Shown here: in pieces, positions 47,985 through 58,813 of the stretch
Numbering within the stretch: position 1 is the stretch's first letter
Layout: every line of letters begins with the position of its first letter
Source: Capillidium heterosporum
Taxonomy: Eukaryota; Entomophthoromycota; Entomophthoromycetes; Entomophthorales; Capillidiaceae
Direction: 5' to 3'
Length of the DNA: 64,000 bases
NCBI GenBank assembly: GCA_016630905.1
Contig: WBMQ01000005.1
Coordinates: 1,781,174-1,845,173 of the forward strand
Made by a program: the position numbers and the translations under genes
Notes under the pieces: generated by a model
Databases searched by the model: none
Seen by the model: the letters and a program-made list of their open reading frames with translations, nothing else
What the model was told of the DNA's origin: nothing

Positions 47985-50900
47985 ATGCAAAAGCTTCAAA
48001 ATGAGGACATTGAGGCAATCCAAGATAAAGCTAAAATAATACATCAAAAACTCAACCTTTATATCTCCCAGAAGCTGAAGCCAAAGTATCACCAACAAAT
48101 GAAGATAACACGACTCTCACCTACACTAGAAGAGTTGGATGGTGGATTTGTGGACGACAGTGACAAGTTTAAGTTCAGTTTGAACTGCCACTTGCTGGAA
48201 CTAAATGAGCTTACTATTCTAGTAGATTGTGGTTTGAACTTTCAAAAGTTTCTAGAAGATAAACCGGTACTGCTTCCTTACCGGAACGATTCGCTAGGTA
48301 GTGAACCAAACTTTAATTTAAATGCACTTTTGGAAAGTGTTTCTTTGGAAGAGGAGGGTAGCGAAGACTGTAAAATGGAAGATGATCAAGATTTTTTCCA
48401 TCGTCCCGATTTGGAAGGTTCAATTTCCAAGGAAGTGGATATGAGTACGGTGGACGCAATACTCGTTACAACTAGCAAGATGATGTTGATGTTGCCTTAC
48501 TTTACCGAACGTGATTCCTTGTTCCAAGGTAGAATTTACTGTACGAATCCAGTTCGACATTTTGCAACGTAGGCTTATTTATAACTTTACTTTTAATCGT
48601 GTTTATTTTTAGACATGCGATGCAAGACTTCATTACTACATTCGATAGATTAAAGGAGGTACCAGTCGATTCAAAAAGGTAAAATTAGCCCACTTATATG
48701 TATGCTTACCAGCCTTTGAATACTAAAAATCAGCTCCGTTAAAAACTTTCGTGCGCCATACACCCGTAAAGAGGTCGACTCGCTGTTAACTAAAGTTCGA
48801 GCAGTCAGTTATTTGGAGAAAATTGTAAGCTTTATTTGTGAAATTTCAGTTCTCATTTACTTTTTGTATCCTACCTTAGCAATTGAGTCGGAAGGTTACC
48901 ATCACTCCATTCAGCTCGGGATATGAACTAGGTGCTGCCAATTGGCTGATCGAAGAGGATAGCGTCAAGGTAACCGTCTCAAACTTTTATATATTAAATA
49001 GCTTATAGTTGGCATTTATTGGTGCAACTTCAGAGAAGGACAAGTATCATAATAAGAATCTTCTCCCACTACCCTTTGATAAATCAATACTCAAATTAGC
49101 TACCCATTTCTTGGTGACAGAATTACGTCCAAGCCAACAAAAACTAAAGAATTCCGAGGAAACTATACAGCTGATATGTAAACGGACAGGTAACTAATAT
49201 ACTACATGTTTTGTTTAGCTCATGATGTTTAGTCAAAGCATTGCGTGAGGGTAGCAATGTCATCATCCCTGTCCTCATTAACGACCACACTTTCAGTTTG
49301 ATTCAGGCTCTCGATACCGAAATCAACCTAACTGAGCTTCAGATCCACTCCCAGAAGGGTATTAAGACCGACCTACCTGCTAAGTCTATCAACATGTTTG
49401 TAATTTCCCCAGAGGCTCATGCCAACTTGATGTACTCTAGCATCCTCGGTCACTGGTATTTTTAAAGTACAGTTTGGACTGCTAACAAGTAAAAATTAGG
49501 ATGGATATGCGGTACCAAGACAGTATCTACCAAGGGAAGCTACCGCTGAGTCACGGGCAACTGCTAAAGGACAAGCAGCTGAAGCATTTTAATAATCTGC
49601 GTTGCTCAGATATCCACAAGGCCTATAAGAAGGATATCCCCACCGTCTTCTTTACCAGTCACCCCTCTCTACAATCTGGTCCCCTCTTTGACGTGCTACG
49701 GCTACCTTCTTCCAACTTGGCTGAAAATCTGCTACTGTTGACTGATCCCAGCTTCAAAGATACCACCAAAGATTTGACCTGCCCCGAATTGCATAGCTAC
49801 CCTAAGTTTCAGATCGAGAAATTCTTTGTTGAGACTAGGTTGGATGCCAATGACTTTGATTTCCTCGCCAAACAGCCTCCTAAAATCATTGTTGATCATC
49901 TAGTTGACGATGCCTTTGGTAAACGCGCCATGGTGAGTCCGTTCCAACAACCCATCGATATCAAAGGTAGCGAGAATAAGGATATCGTTGAGAATATCGA
50001 ATTCACCCGCAGACTGGCCAACCAGCTCAACATGATTTCATTTGGTAATGTCAGCATAGGTCGTCTGGAAGGTACTTTGGATCTGTATGACGGCCGCAAC
50101 ATCTTTGACTGCAGGGACAGTAAAAACGCCCCAAAGGCTGGCATAACGGTATTCACCCCCTTGACTATTCTTCAATTACAGCAGTTCTTTGCCAAGGTAA
50201 ATGTTTATGAAATAGGTGACGTACTCATATTCTTTGTTGTAGGAGGGCTTGGACTACGACGTAGTTTCAAAGTTGGTTCAGAACGAATATGTCACATCCC
50301 AGGAGGTTAGTATATTTTTAAAGAGGCATCAAACTACGTTGAAGTTGGTTGGCCGTCGACTTGTTGTTGTAGCCAGGACTCCCGAAGCCTGTAAGGCGGT
50401 ACAAATGTACCTCGTCGCGGCTGAGAAACACTACTCTAACTTAGAGATGAACAGGCAACCAAAGGGGCCTACGCCTGCATCTGCTTCCGCACCTACAGGT
50501 GCTGCAGTCAATGTTGCAGTCGGCATATCCAACAAGCCAAAGTGGTTGATCAACTTGGAGAAAGAGAATCCAAGCTTCACTGCACGGGCAGATCAACACA
50601 ACGACTTTGGTGGTGCTCCCAATATCAACACTCCCAACCCAGCCAACATCAACAACTCCAGCTTTAACCTCTCTCAGAATGAACCAGGGAATTCCAACAT
50701 ACGCAGATTGACAGAGCCACGGAGGCCTTCCAGCATCCAGACGCGAACCAACTCCAACGGGACCAATGTCAGTGGGGGATACGACGGAGGTCGTAGTGGG
50801 ACTAGATCATCAACGCGTGGGGATCGATCCTACGGTGCAGGTCCAAACTCTAACCGCATTAATAGCCCTGTAAATGTCAACGCACCTACTGATGAATGGG

Positions 50901-51643
50901 GCTCTTTGGCCTCAGCTTCAGTATCAAGACCAGCACCACGTCCCTATGGTGAATCGAACAGTAACTTGATTGGCGTTAGAGCAGGTGTCACTGGTCTTCC
51001 TATATTCCCCAACCCGACACCCACCGACTCCCCCAGCTACAACCCAGCCCTACCCAGTTGGATCATCAACAACGAAGGCACATCGAGCGCCAGTGGAAGC
51101 GCAAGTGGGAGACCCAACTGGTCTAGTACCGACCGCATCGACAACAACATGCGACGCAACTCTGACGCACCCGAGACCAACACCTGGACTCGACGTACAC
51201 GTAGCAACACTGACAACTCTGCACCCAACGGCACGACCTACCACCCCTACAGCAACAACCAGCGTGGAAACAGCAATTCTGAGGGGAGGACGACTCGATT
51301 TTCTACAAGAGGCAACAGTACCAACCGCGGTAGAAACTTTGGAGGTCCCGCCAACCGCTCGGAACGAAACGACTCCATCTCTAATGACCTTCAACATGTA
51401 AGTAGGTATGCCGCCAATCACAACTCTACAAGGAATGTAAACAACTCCAACACGAATGTGGGAGGTAATACTAACAACAATAACCAGGGGACGTACAACC
51501 GTAGGGCTCGCAGGAATTCCACCGACGTTGGCAGTAACAATAGTAGGGGAGATCGAAGTAACCGAGGAGATCGAGGAGATCGAGGTAATAGTGCAAGGGG
51601 TAGGGGAGGTAATTTGAGGCGGACCCGGGATACCAACTCCTAA
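47985..51643 (+). CDS. INTS9: Integrator complex subunit 9 (beta-CASP family) with long RGG/Asn-rich tail
   Basis: Eight exons (47985-48568, 48613-48678, 48734-48824, 48880-48969, 49009-49189, 49233-49455, 49500-50196, 50243-51643) join in frame to 1110 residues. The metallo-beta-lactamase part has LTILVDCGLNFQKFL and STVDAILVTTSKMMLMLPYF. The zinc-binding HxHxDH of active nucleases is absent, as expected for INTS9, the inactive partner of INTS11. Further family matches are TITPFSSGYELGAANWLIEE-like text (exon 4), VFFTSHPSLQSGPLFDVLRL, LLLTDPSF and VETRLDANDFDFLAKQPPKI. After about residue 700 come about 400 residues rich in Asn, Ser, Thr, Gly and Arg, ending with RGDRGDRGN and ARGRGGNLRRTRDTNS. 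Integrator cleaves snRNA 3' ends and attenuates Pol II. The human protein has about 660 residues and no such tail. No stop or in-phase splice separates the two parts. Confidence 0.9.
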
Positions 51644-52805
51644 ACCAGCATTTTGAAAATCAAGACTCAGCTTTGGTTGTAGCAAGGGAATAAAATGTTA
51701 AGCTTTGTTTAGATTTGTTAGTTTTTGGTTGAAATATATGATGCCATTTTTCGATAGTGAACAACTTCAGTATCATGGAGCTCAACACTATTTGAACACA
51801 TAGCCAACAGCTTTTGTACTTGACATACATGCATTTCAGATTCCATTATCTTGTTTTCTTTACCTTTTATTACAATGTCAAATTATTTCTCAATGTCAGG
51901 TATCCAATATTGAAGGATTTTAATGACAAAAGCTGCACAGCTCTAAAGCAAATTTACAGGGTTACACCAGTCTTCTATCAACGCTTTTAATGATTCAAAT
52001 ATGCTCTACAAATCATTGAGTGTATCACTTTATTTCGTTGAAGTTCTCTTGGTCAGCTATATTTATTCTATCCAGGCTGGCTATAAGCTTTGGTTCTCTT
52101 CAAATGGCTCATTCCTCTAAATGAAAGCTTCAAGGGTATATTGCCATCAATAAGCCGATGCTAGGTCCATCTCAAGTTAGATTGAGCCTTACTATGGTAG
52201 CATCGGCACTTGTTTAAATAGCGACATGCCAATATTCTAATTGGATTCCTCTATTTTAATTCTTTTCACCCATCTCTGTATTGTCTACCATTTAAGACTA
52301 TCTCCTATGTCTTTTATAAGTAACGAAAATGGGCTTCAAGTCAAAATTCCATCAATCAACCCTATCTGTCCACTTATCCAGTCTATTTGAAACATCTTAT
52401 TGGATGAGTTTTTTGATCAACCACCAAGTCAAATTTGCAAAGTTTGAAATTTCAAATAGCAACAACTATCCAACATTGGAGAATGATGACCCAAAAAGAT
52501 TTAGCAATTAACCTCACCAAAATCTCAAATGAACTCATGAAGACAGAACCGAACTTTAGCTTGGTAAAGTTGGTTATATACTACAAGGCTAGAAGCCTCA
52601 AAAGTATATATTTTCAACAGCATACCTTTTAATTTGAAACAGCCTATATCTTGACATTATCGACAATCCAGACCGGATTAAGATAGCTTTTCAACGGCAC
52701 GCTGAAAAGGAGTATAGCAGAGGTTAACGAAAAGATGTCTTTTGACTACCTTGGAAACGATATGAGCTACAAATCTCCTGATATAACGTTGAAAATATAG
52801 TTTTT
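51644..52805. other. Intergenic, possible 5' remains of the BTB relic
   Basis: No intact gene. Two short overlapping frames at 52329-52632 could be the decayed N-terminal part of the BTB gene that follows, but I see no motif. Confidence 0.3.
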
Positions 52806-53531
52806 TTGATAAAGCACCATTTTTACCGCGTTCTGATGCTTTTAAAATATGCCATGTCAAAGTTTAAGAGAGTAGCCCCAATCCTTTTAGTTCATATTGA
52901 GATATTTTGCGATTTCATCACCAGGTTGTTAACTGGGAGGCTTATCTTTGACAACCTACTTAATTATTCTATATATGATGTAAAGTTCAAATATGTTAAT
53001 GAAGATGGAGTCCTAGTAGAAATGATGACAGAACAACCATCCATGCTCACAGGTTTTTGCTGATGGCTGTTTTGCTTTACTTTAAAGGGATGTCCAAGCC
53101 TGACCTGAGTGAAACCAAGATCAATGTAGTTGCAGTAGACGACACCAAATACTAGAATTTGAAAGTTATCATCGAACATATCTACACCAACAAGATCGAC
53201 GATAGCCTTATAGAGCAGCTAACATTACAAAGCGTCAAAGAGATCATTTTAAAATGTAAAATATGAAGACTGGGTCAACTTGACCAGCACTTCCAAATAG
53301 TTACTTTCCAAGTACTACTCTAGGTCGAACCTTTATACCTACTAAGACTGTGCTTTGAAAAAGTTGACTGGTCCACTTTACCGATGTTCTATTAACAAGA
53401 TTGAGGAGAATAGAGGAGGATTGATGATCAATGGAAGTAGCGTGCAGTACTTTAAGGAGGCTTCCGACAAATTCTTGATCTACACCATCTATGCCATATC
53501 CAGCTTGTTAAACTCAAAACAACCTATATAG
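52806..53531 (+). pseudogene. BTB/POZ-domain protein, decayed copy 2
   Basis: The first frame (52806-53063) ends IYDVKFKYVNEDGVLVEMMT and QPSMLTG. The BTB core then appears in another frame: YFKGMSKPDLSETKINVVAV, then a TAG where copy 1 has KYKN, then NLKVIIEHIYTNKIDDSLIE. A later segment, LTGPLYRCSINKIEENRGGL then VQYFKEASDKFLIYTIYAIS, matches the C-terminal part of copy 1 (LYKRAFDEINKIKK, then DFLIFTI). The two relics are therefore the same protein family and both are dead. Copy 2 lies on the opposite strand, 5 kb away, across INTS9. The start is not identifiable. Confidence 0.6.
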
Positions 53532-54701
53532 ATCTAATGAATAGATTGGTAAGTTTATAATGTTTTGATATTCATTATTCTAATCAGTTGATATATTCAC
53601 CTTTACGTTCATATCAGATGTATAGCAATGTACATTAATTATGCCTAAAGGTACACCTATATCAAGAAAATGGGTATTTTTAAACACCATTGATAGCTTT
53701 GCTTATGTTTTAAAATGAACAAGTGTATATAAAGATTTAGTAGAGGGTTGATAAGATGTAGTCACTACTATTTTAGCGAGAAACTAAAGCCAAAAGAAAT
53801 AGATTACCTTGTAATTTTGAAATTTAAATGTATTTGGACCAAAAGCCATAAATACCATATAAATGCGCTAAAATACTACACATACTGCCATTTACCAAGT
53901 GCATTGTCATAAAAATACTTGAAATTGAAGGGTAGGTTCTTACATTGTGCAACTAAACAAAATATTTAAAGTTTATTTATTTGCAATATCAATGGGTATT
54001 CATTAAAAGTTACCTGATTTTAGTTGGCCTCATGAACTCTGACATATCCGATTTTTCTCATTGGAATTAATATACTTTACATGTAACTTTAGCTGGCTCT
54101 ATTATCAAAGCTATACAAAACCAATTTAAAACTTAAACCTACATCTTGCTTAGTCTTTTCTGCTTTCTATCATTGGCTCAATTAGGGATTGAAAGACGGT
54201 TTCAAGATGAAGCAGCGTTTTCATGTTGAACAAGGGACTTGATGCTATTGGTACTTTTGAACTTTGCAACACCTATTTAGAAATCGAGCTTACATTACTA
54301 AGTAATATACTAATTCATTATTTCTTTAGTGTCGTTTCACTAAAGGTTGTAAAAAATTGTAAAGATCGGTCAGTAAGTTGGGTAAGAAAGAGTAGTGGCA
54401 ATAAAGTTAGTAGAGATCTTACGGGAAATGGAGCTCGTCAAACCAAAGTTGTGGGCCCTATGTCTATAACATTAAGTATTAGCTAGCGACGTAGAGTTGT
54501 ACATGTGCATAAAACAGCTATAGATGGCGTGAAAACCTGATATAATAAAAAAGTTAACGTATATCTAATTTAGAAATTGACGAGAACATCAAAACACAAC
54601 AAATAAATGTTAAAATAGCAAAAAATAATTATTTACACTAATACTACGTATCAGTTGCAGACATCGCTCAAATAAATGGATAAGGGATAAAGTTGTAAAG
54701 G
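53532..54701. other. Intergenic, no gene recognised
   Basis: AT-rich. An 87-codon plus-strand frame at 54223-54486 has no recognisable motif and is not called. Confidence 0.35.
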
Positions 54702-55436
54702 CTAGATCTGGATGTAACTGATGGTTGCTAACAAAGTAAGCGCCAAAGGCATAGGCAGCTTACGGTAAAAGGTAACAATCCTATCGTGGCTAGCTGAACC
54801 TTCGCTAATAGAGGAGGTGCCCGATAGCCTGGAGTCATAGGGTAAGCTATCCAATTCGCTAGGAGTAATTGATTTATTGGCCGAATTTGGCCTAAGGTTG
54901 TTGTTAGGGAAGTCACAGGTAGCTATCAGTTGTTGGTTGGTGTCGTTCAATTTGGTTAGGCTCCATTTGGTAGGAGTAACTACCTCCCAGTGGTAGGTAG
55001 CTCTAACGGCATCAGGGTCATAGTTGAGCTGGTTAGGTTTAGGGGTTATCAACTTTATTTCGTAGTGTGATTTGAGGTGAGACGATATGGCCGATATCAG
55101 CTTTAACTTGGCAAAAGGGACTAACAAGTTGTCGACGGCAGCTGAAATCTCGTGCTTACCACTTAGAGCACCAAACATAGTCCGCTGGATGACGACAACA
55201 GGGGCTGAACCTTGCATATTACGAGCTTCTAACCAAGAGGTGCCGCCCTTGCCATTCAAAAACAGGTACGACTTTCCATCTCGCCTAGCGTTGATGATAG
55301 CCCAACCACTAGTCTTGTCTTCAGGGTTTCGAACCGGCTCCAAGTAGTACATGCCATAGATCCTTTCACTAGAGTCGGAGTAGCTCCTCGTAGCTGAAGG
55401 CACTTCGTGGATCTCGGTGCTGGTAAATGCTGACAT
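54702..55436 (-). CDS. Tubby-C-terminal/LURP-one-like protein with C-terminal hydrophobic helix
   Basis: A single-exon gene of 244 residues. The N-terminal 20 residues are polar, followed by a beta-rich region: RIYGMYYLEPVRNPEDKTSG, WAIINARRDGKSYLFLNGKG, VVVIQRTMFGALSGKHEISA, then YHWEVVTPTKWSLTKLNDTN and QQLIATCDFPNNN. A Ser/Asn-rich linker precedes a terminal hydrophobic helix (MPLALTLLATISYIQI). The pattern of short strands and the final helix suggests the tubby C-terminal/LURP-one fold found in many uncharacterised fungal proteins. This is a fold-level guess from pattern, not a motif match. The terminal helix could instead be a membrane tail anchor. It is the last intact gene before the AT-rich satellite region. 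Confidence 0.7.
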   Translation of the reverse strand: MSAFTSTEIHEVPSATRSYSDSSERIYGMYYLEPVRNPEDKTSGWAIINARRDGKSYLFLNGKGGTSWLEARNMQGSAPVVVIQRTMFGALSGKHEISAAVDNLLVPFAKLKLISAISSHLKSHYEIKLITPKPNQLNYDPDAVRATYHWEVVTPTKWSLTKLNDTNQQLIATCDFPNNNLRPNSANKSITPSELDSLPYDSRLSGTSSISEGSASHDRIVTFYRKLPMPLALTLLATISYIQI

Positions 55437-56293
55437 TTGTTTTGGTTGTGTAGGTGCAAAGATGGCTTAGAACTTTTGCAAGCTGAAACTTTTTATCTTG
55501 CTTTGTCAAAAATTCCAGTTTTTATAAGAAACCAATTGTATGCTCGACCCAGAGCATGTGTGTGCAAAGTATAGTGGCTCCTACTTATTAGGAAGGCCTA
55601 TTAAACGATCTGGAATTTACTAAACTTGATCATTTCTATTTAAGCTAAATCTATTCAACAGGCAACGTGGCATTTGGTCCTGTACTGTAATATAATTTGG
55701 TAGGCTTCTTTGACTGGAGAATAGATCCAAAGCTAAATGTCCACACTCTCGGTTTTATATGCCAAAGAAATTCCTCTGAAAATTAGGAAACTTCCCTATA
55801 GAACGATCCTTTTATAAAGCAGCTATAGCTTTGACTACTTGCTCCATTTGTGTATTTTAGGGGCATTTATCTTTGAAATTAACAAAAGGGTATGCTTTAA
55901 ATATACAAATGGATAATTATTAAAGTATATAGTAGATTTACCTATAATCCAAAAGTACCGAACTAGATAATATAAGATAAACAATTTTAAAACTTTACAA
56001 GTAGCTACTAATAAGATTACATAAGTAAAAGTATAATGTAAATATACTTTATATTAGCTAATCTTACTAAATATTTAGCTACTAGCTTAGATTTTTAGTT
56101 AAATAGATTTAACTAAACTTGGTATCTTTTTAATATACTATATTTAATTATATTATAGACTAGCTAATATAATATAATAAGTTTTATATAATTAATTATA
56201 ATATTTTAAAATTTTTATAAGGAAATAATTTTAAATTAGCTATAATTTTATATTATAATCCAGATTTAAATTATATTTTAAACTTAAATAATA
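55437..56293. other. Transition into AT-rich island
   Basis: From about 55900 the sequence loses almost all C and G and is dominated by TTTAGCTA, TTATAAT and similar words. No gene. The sharp compositional change marks the edge of the mutated repeat region. Confidence 0.6.
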
Positions 56294-56745
56294 TTAGAAA
56301 ATATTTAGAAAAAATGGTTATTAGCTAAAGTTAGCTAGGAGACAATAGTAGCTAAAACTTTATAAAGGCTAAAAATGTTAACTATAAGGCTATATAAAAA
56401 GAAGACTTATATTTATAACTTGATCTAAAAATAATAAGTAAATAAAAATACTTTAAAGATAGTTATTAGGCTAAAAAGCATAATTGGATTTATTAATTTA
56501 AAAGGGTTTTAAGGTTTAGTTTAAATTGATTTAGTTTAGTTTTATTATTTAGTTTAGATTAGTGCAACTTTTTATTATAAAGAATACTAATTATTAATTT
56601 TATATTATACTATATAAAAAGTATATATTATATTAATAGTAAAAGAAATATTAAATAATTTAATATATTTATTTAATAATTACTTAATCTACTACTAAGT
56701 TTACTATAAACTTTATATAGGTAACTTGTTTTTAGTAGTAAATAT
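56294..56745. repeat. Dispersed repeat, copy B (transition-mutated, AT-rich)
   Basis: It aligns with copy A at 3568-3981. Anchors are GAGACAATAGTAGCTA (56338), TTTATAAAGGCTAA (56359), AGCATAATTGG (56477), TTATTTAATAATTACTTA (56669) and CTTTATATAGG (56711). In a gap-free 43-base hand alignment (3568-3610 against 56294-56336) I count 18 mismatches, 14 of them C-to-T or G-to-A from A to B, seven of each. It carries an insertion of about 25 nt near 56530. The flanks continue AT-rich to about 57000. Confidence 0.8.
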
Positions 56746-57009
56746 TCCAGATACTTATTTGGTATTTTTAGAAGATAATTATAATTATTAAAAAGTGTAA
56801 AAAATAAGATATAGTAACTATAAGATTAATTACTTTAATTTTTGTTATAAAGGCATTTTTAAATTTAAATTTAGTTTATAGGTAAAACTACAGCTAATTT
56901 AGAAATATTTCCTTATATCTACTACATTATAAACTTTCAATATAATACTATTATTAATTAAATCTAACAATATCTTTTTAAACCTTATATATACTATAGA
57001 AAAGACAGA
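56746..57009. other. AT-rich spacer before the satellite
   Basis: Very AT-rich sequence continuous with the mutated repeat; no gene or clear repeat unit. Confidence 0.4.
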
Positions 57010-57588
57010 GTATAGCTAGTAAAACAGCAACTAATAACTATTTAGGTAAATACTAAAGAGGTACAATAGTGTAACTAGTAGAATAATGCATAGTAGCTAC
57101 TTATAAAAGCTATTAAAAAGGTATAAGAGTAAAACAGAAAAGGAGAATATAATATTTACTATTAGTAGATACAGAAAGGTATAAGAGCAAGAATAGAAAG
57201 TAGGGGATAGTATTTACTATTAGTAAATATAGAGAGGTATAAGAGTAAAAATAGAAAAACAGCATATAGTATATATCTCTAGTATATACTAAAAAGGTAC
57301 AATAGTACAGCTAAAAAGACAATGCATAGTGTACACCTTCAGTGTATACAGAGAGGTACAGTGGTAAGAACAGGAAGAGGGACAACAGTATACACCTTTG
57401 GTATATACAGAAAGGTACAACAGTAAGAACAGGAAGAGGGACAACAGTAAGAACAGAAAGAAGGCGACAGTATACACCTTCGGTGTATACTAAGAGGTAC
57501 AACAGTAAGAACAGAAAGAAGGCGACAGTATACACCTTCGGTGTATACAGAGAGGTACGACAGCAAGAACAGGAAGAAGGCGACAGTA
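57010..57588. repeat. Degenerate AT-rich edge of the hairpin satellite
   Basis: Irregular units of about 58-80 bp recognisable by AGAGGTA(C/T)A linkers and 21-nt palindromes at 57210, 57269, 57329, 57388, 57470 and 57528. Arms from left to right are GTATTTACT/AGTAAATAT, GTATATATC/AGTATATAC, GTGTACACC/AGTGTATAC, GTATACACC/GGTATATAC, then twice GTATACACC/GGTGTATAC. Units become more GC-rich and more regular to the right. Confidence 0.85.
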
Positions 57589-58813
57589 GTATGCACCTGC
57601 GGTGCATACAGAGAGGTACAGTGGCAGCAGCAAGAACAGGGAACCGGATAGAGTATGCACCTGCGGTGCATACAGAGAGGTACAGCAGCAAGGACAGGGA
57701 ACCGGATAGAGTATGCACCTGCGGTGCATACAGAGAGGTACAGCAGCAAGGACAGGGAACCGGATAGAGTATGCACCTGCGGTGCATACAGAGAGGTACA
57801 GCAGTAAGGACAGCAGACCGGATAGAGTATGCACCTGCGGTGCATACAGAGAGGTACAGCAGCAAGGACAGGGAACCGGATAGAGTATGCACCTGCGGTG
57901 CATACAGAGAGGTACAGCAGTAAGGACAGCAGACCGGATAGAGTATGCACCTGCGGTGCATACAGAGAGGTACAGCAGCAAGGACAGGGAACCGGATAGA
58001 GTATGCACCTGCGGTGCATACAGAGAGGTACAGCAGCAAGGACAGGGAACCGGATAGAGTATGCACCTGCGGTGCATACAGAGAGGTACAGCAGCAAGGA
58101 CAGGGAACCGGATAGAGTATGCACCTGCGGTGCATACAGAGAGGTACAGCAGTAAGGACAGCAGACCGGATAGAGTATGCACCTGCGGTGCATACAGAGA
58201 GGTACAGCAGCAAGGACAGGGAACCGGATAGAGTATGCACCTGCGGTGCATACAGAGAGGTACAGCAGTAAGGACAGCAGACCGGATAGAGTATGCACCT
58301 GCGGTGCATACAGAGAGGTACAGCAGCAAGGACAGGGAACCGGATAGAGTATGCACCTGCGGTGCATACAGAGAGGTACAGCAGTAAGGACAGCAGACCG
58401 GATAGAGTATGCACCTGCGGTGCATACAGAGAGGTACAGCAGCAAGGACAGGGAACCGGATAGAGTATGCACCTGCGGTGCATACAGAGAGGTACAGCAG
58501 CAAGGACAGGGAACCGGATAGAGTATGCACCTGCGGTGCATACAGAGAGGTACAGCAGCAAGGACAGGGAACCGGATAGAGTATGCACCTGCGGTGCATA
58601 CAGAGAGGTACAGCAGTAAGGACAGCAGACCGGATAGAGTATGCACCTGCGGTGCATACAGAGAGGTACAGCAGCAAGGACAGGGAACCGGATAGAGTAT
58701 GCACCTGCGGTGCATACAGAGAGGTACAGCAGTAAGGACAGCAGACCGGATAGAGTATGCACCTGCGGTGCATACAGAGAGGTACAGCAGCAAGGACAGA
58801 GAGAGCAGCGACA
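57589..58813. repeat. 58-bp hairpin satellite, 21 units
   Basis: Units start at 57589, 57653 and then every 58 bp to 58755. Each has the arms GTATGCACC and GGTGCATAC around TGC, then a 37-nt linker. Two linker types exist: GCAAGGACAGGGAACCGG (type 1) and GTAAGGACAGCAGACCGG (type 2). From 57769 their order repeats every 8 units (464 bp): 2,1,2,1,1,1,2,1. Because the period is not a multiple of 3 and lacks stops on the minus strand, all three minus frames stay open for over 400 codons; these are not genes. Confidence 0.95.
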
